This document shows, piece after piece, positions 63,722 to 64,000 of a stretch of 64,000 nucleotides of DNA. Every line of letters starts with the position of its first letter. Positions within the stretch are counted from its first letter, which is position 1. The stretch lies in the NCBI GenBank assembly GCA_963921795.1, contig OY997642.1, positions 1,128,926 through 1,192,925 on the forward strand, given 5' to 3'. The notes beneath the pieces were generated by a model. The model saw only the letters and a list, made by a program, of their open reading frames with translations. It was not told the origin of the DNA and did no database searches. Made by a program: the position numbers and the translations under genes. Origin of the DNA: Nannobrachium achirus. Its lineage: Eukaryota; Chordata; Actinopteri; Myctophiformes; Myctophidae.

Positions 63722-64000
63722 CTAAGGGTTTAGGTGGAGTCTTACGTTGGTCTAACATACAGACAGTCTTACATTGGGGGCGGGTCTAAAAGACAGACAG
63801 GGGGAGGGGCTTACGTTGGGGGCGGGTCTAAAAGCAGGGGGTGGGTCTTATGTTGGGGCGGGTCTAAAAGCAGGGGGCGGGTCTTACATTGGGGGCGGGT
63901 CTAAAAGACAGACAGGGGGAGGGGCTTACGTTGGGGGCGGGTCTAACAGACAGACTGAGGGTGGGGCTTACGTTGGGGGCAGGTCTAAAAGCAGGGGGCG
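63722..64000 (-). repeat. GC-rich minisatellite running off the window
   Basis: CTTACGTTGGGGGCGGGTCT and AAAAGACAGACAGGGGGAGG-type units, ~7 copies. In integrin sense each reads CTGTCTTTTAG ACCCGCCCCCAAC GTAAG, i.e. acceptor-like and donor-like motifs. Confidence 0.93.

Overview
This is vertebrate nuclear DNA, almost certainly from a ray-finned fish. It has two multi-exon genes with GT-AG introns, fish-type LINE 3' ends, many hAT-like and TTAA-flanked non-autonomous transposons, and an extreme load of minisatellites and long (TG)n tracts. That tandem-repeat load recalls cod-like fishes (Gadiformes), but the assignment to that order is only a guess.

Layout. About 11.7-37.3 kb on the + strand holds the 3' part (11 exons) of a neurabin/spinophilin-family gene. 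Four exons encode a coiled coil. They run in matching splice phase into exons that resemble SAMD14 or the C-terminal part of neurabin-1: a conserved basic segment, a Ser/Pro-rich linker, a SAM domain and a charged C-terminal helix ending at a TGA at 37314-37316. Upstream exons (PP1-binding, PDZ) are outside the window, and the first 11.7 kb is intron. About 42.0-62.7 kb on the - strand holds the 3' part (11 exons) of a laminin-receptor-type integrin alpha subunit, closest to alpha-6. It covers the thigh/calf ectodomain, a furin site (RRRR), the light chain, the transmembrane helix and two alternative cytoplasmic-tail exons (A at 45.3 kb, B at 42.0 kb). The two genes converge, and candidate poly(A) signals on opposite strands lie about 75 bp apart near 39.4 kb.

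The striking feature is where the tandem repeats sit. By eye, about 16 of the 41 splice junctions are themselves inside a local tandem duplication, from 2 copies to roughly 250, whose unit contains the real acceptor or donor. The 37-bp array (2.27-11.7 kb) ends in the acceptor of the exon at 11717. The 28-bp array (19.7-26.4 kb) ends in the acceptor of a 69-nt exon, whose donor starts a 27-bp array. A 37-bp array (34.8-36.7 kb) ends in the acceptor of the exon at 36686. Smaller donor arrays follow exons ending at 13875, 14824, 16470 and 29041. The integrin gene shows the same at 62593, 59397, 58459, 56052 (an in-frame 51-bp unit), 50959, 49301 and 49176. Even the stop codon of the + gene lies in a short repeat. 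I offer splice-junction-anchored minisatellites as the main candidate for an undescribed phenomenon.

The rest is transposon-derived: TTAA-flanked MITEs (one with an empty site visible elsewhere in the window, one landing on the integrin B stop codon), nested hAT-like elements with perfect 8-bp target duplications, a foldback family that makes up nearly the whole last intron of the + gene, two 5'-truncated LINEs, a Mutator-like MITE and several hairpin elements.
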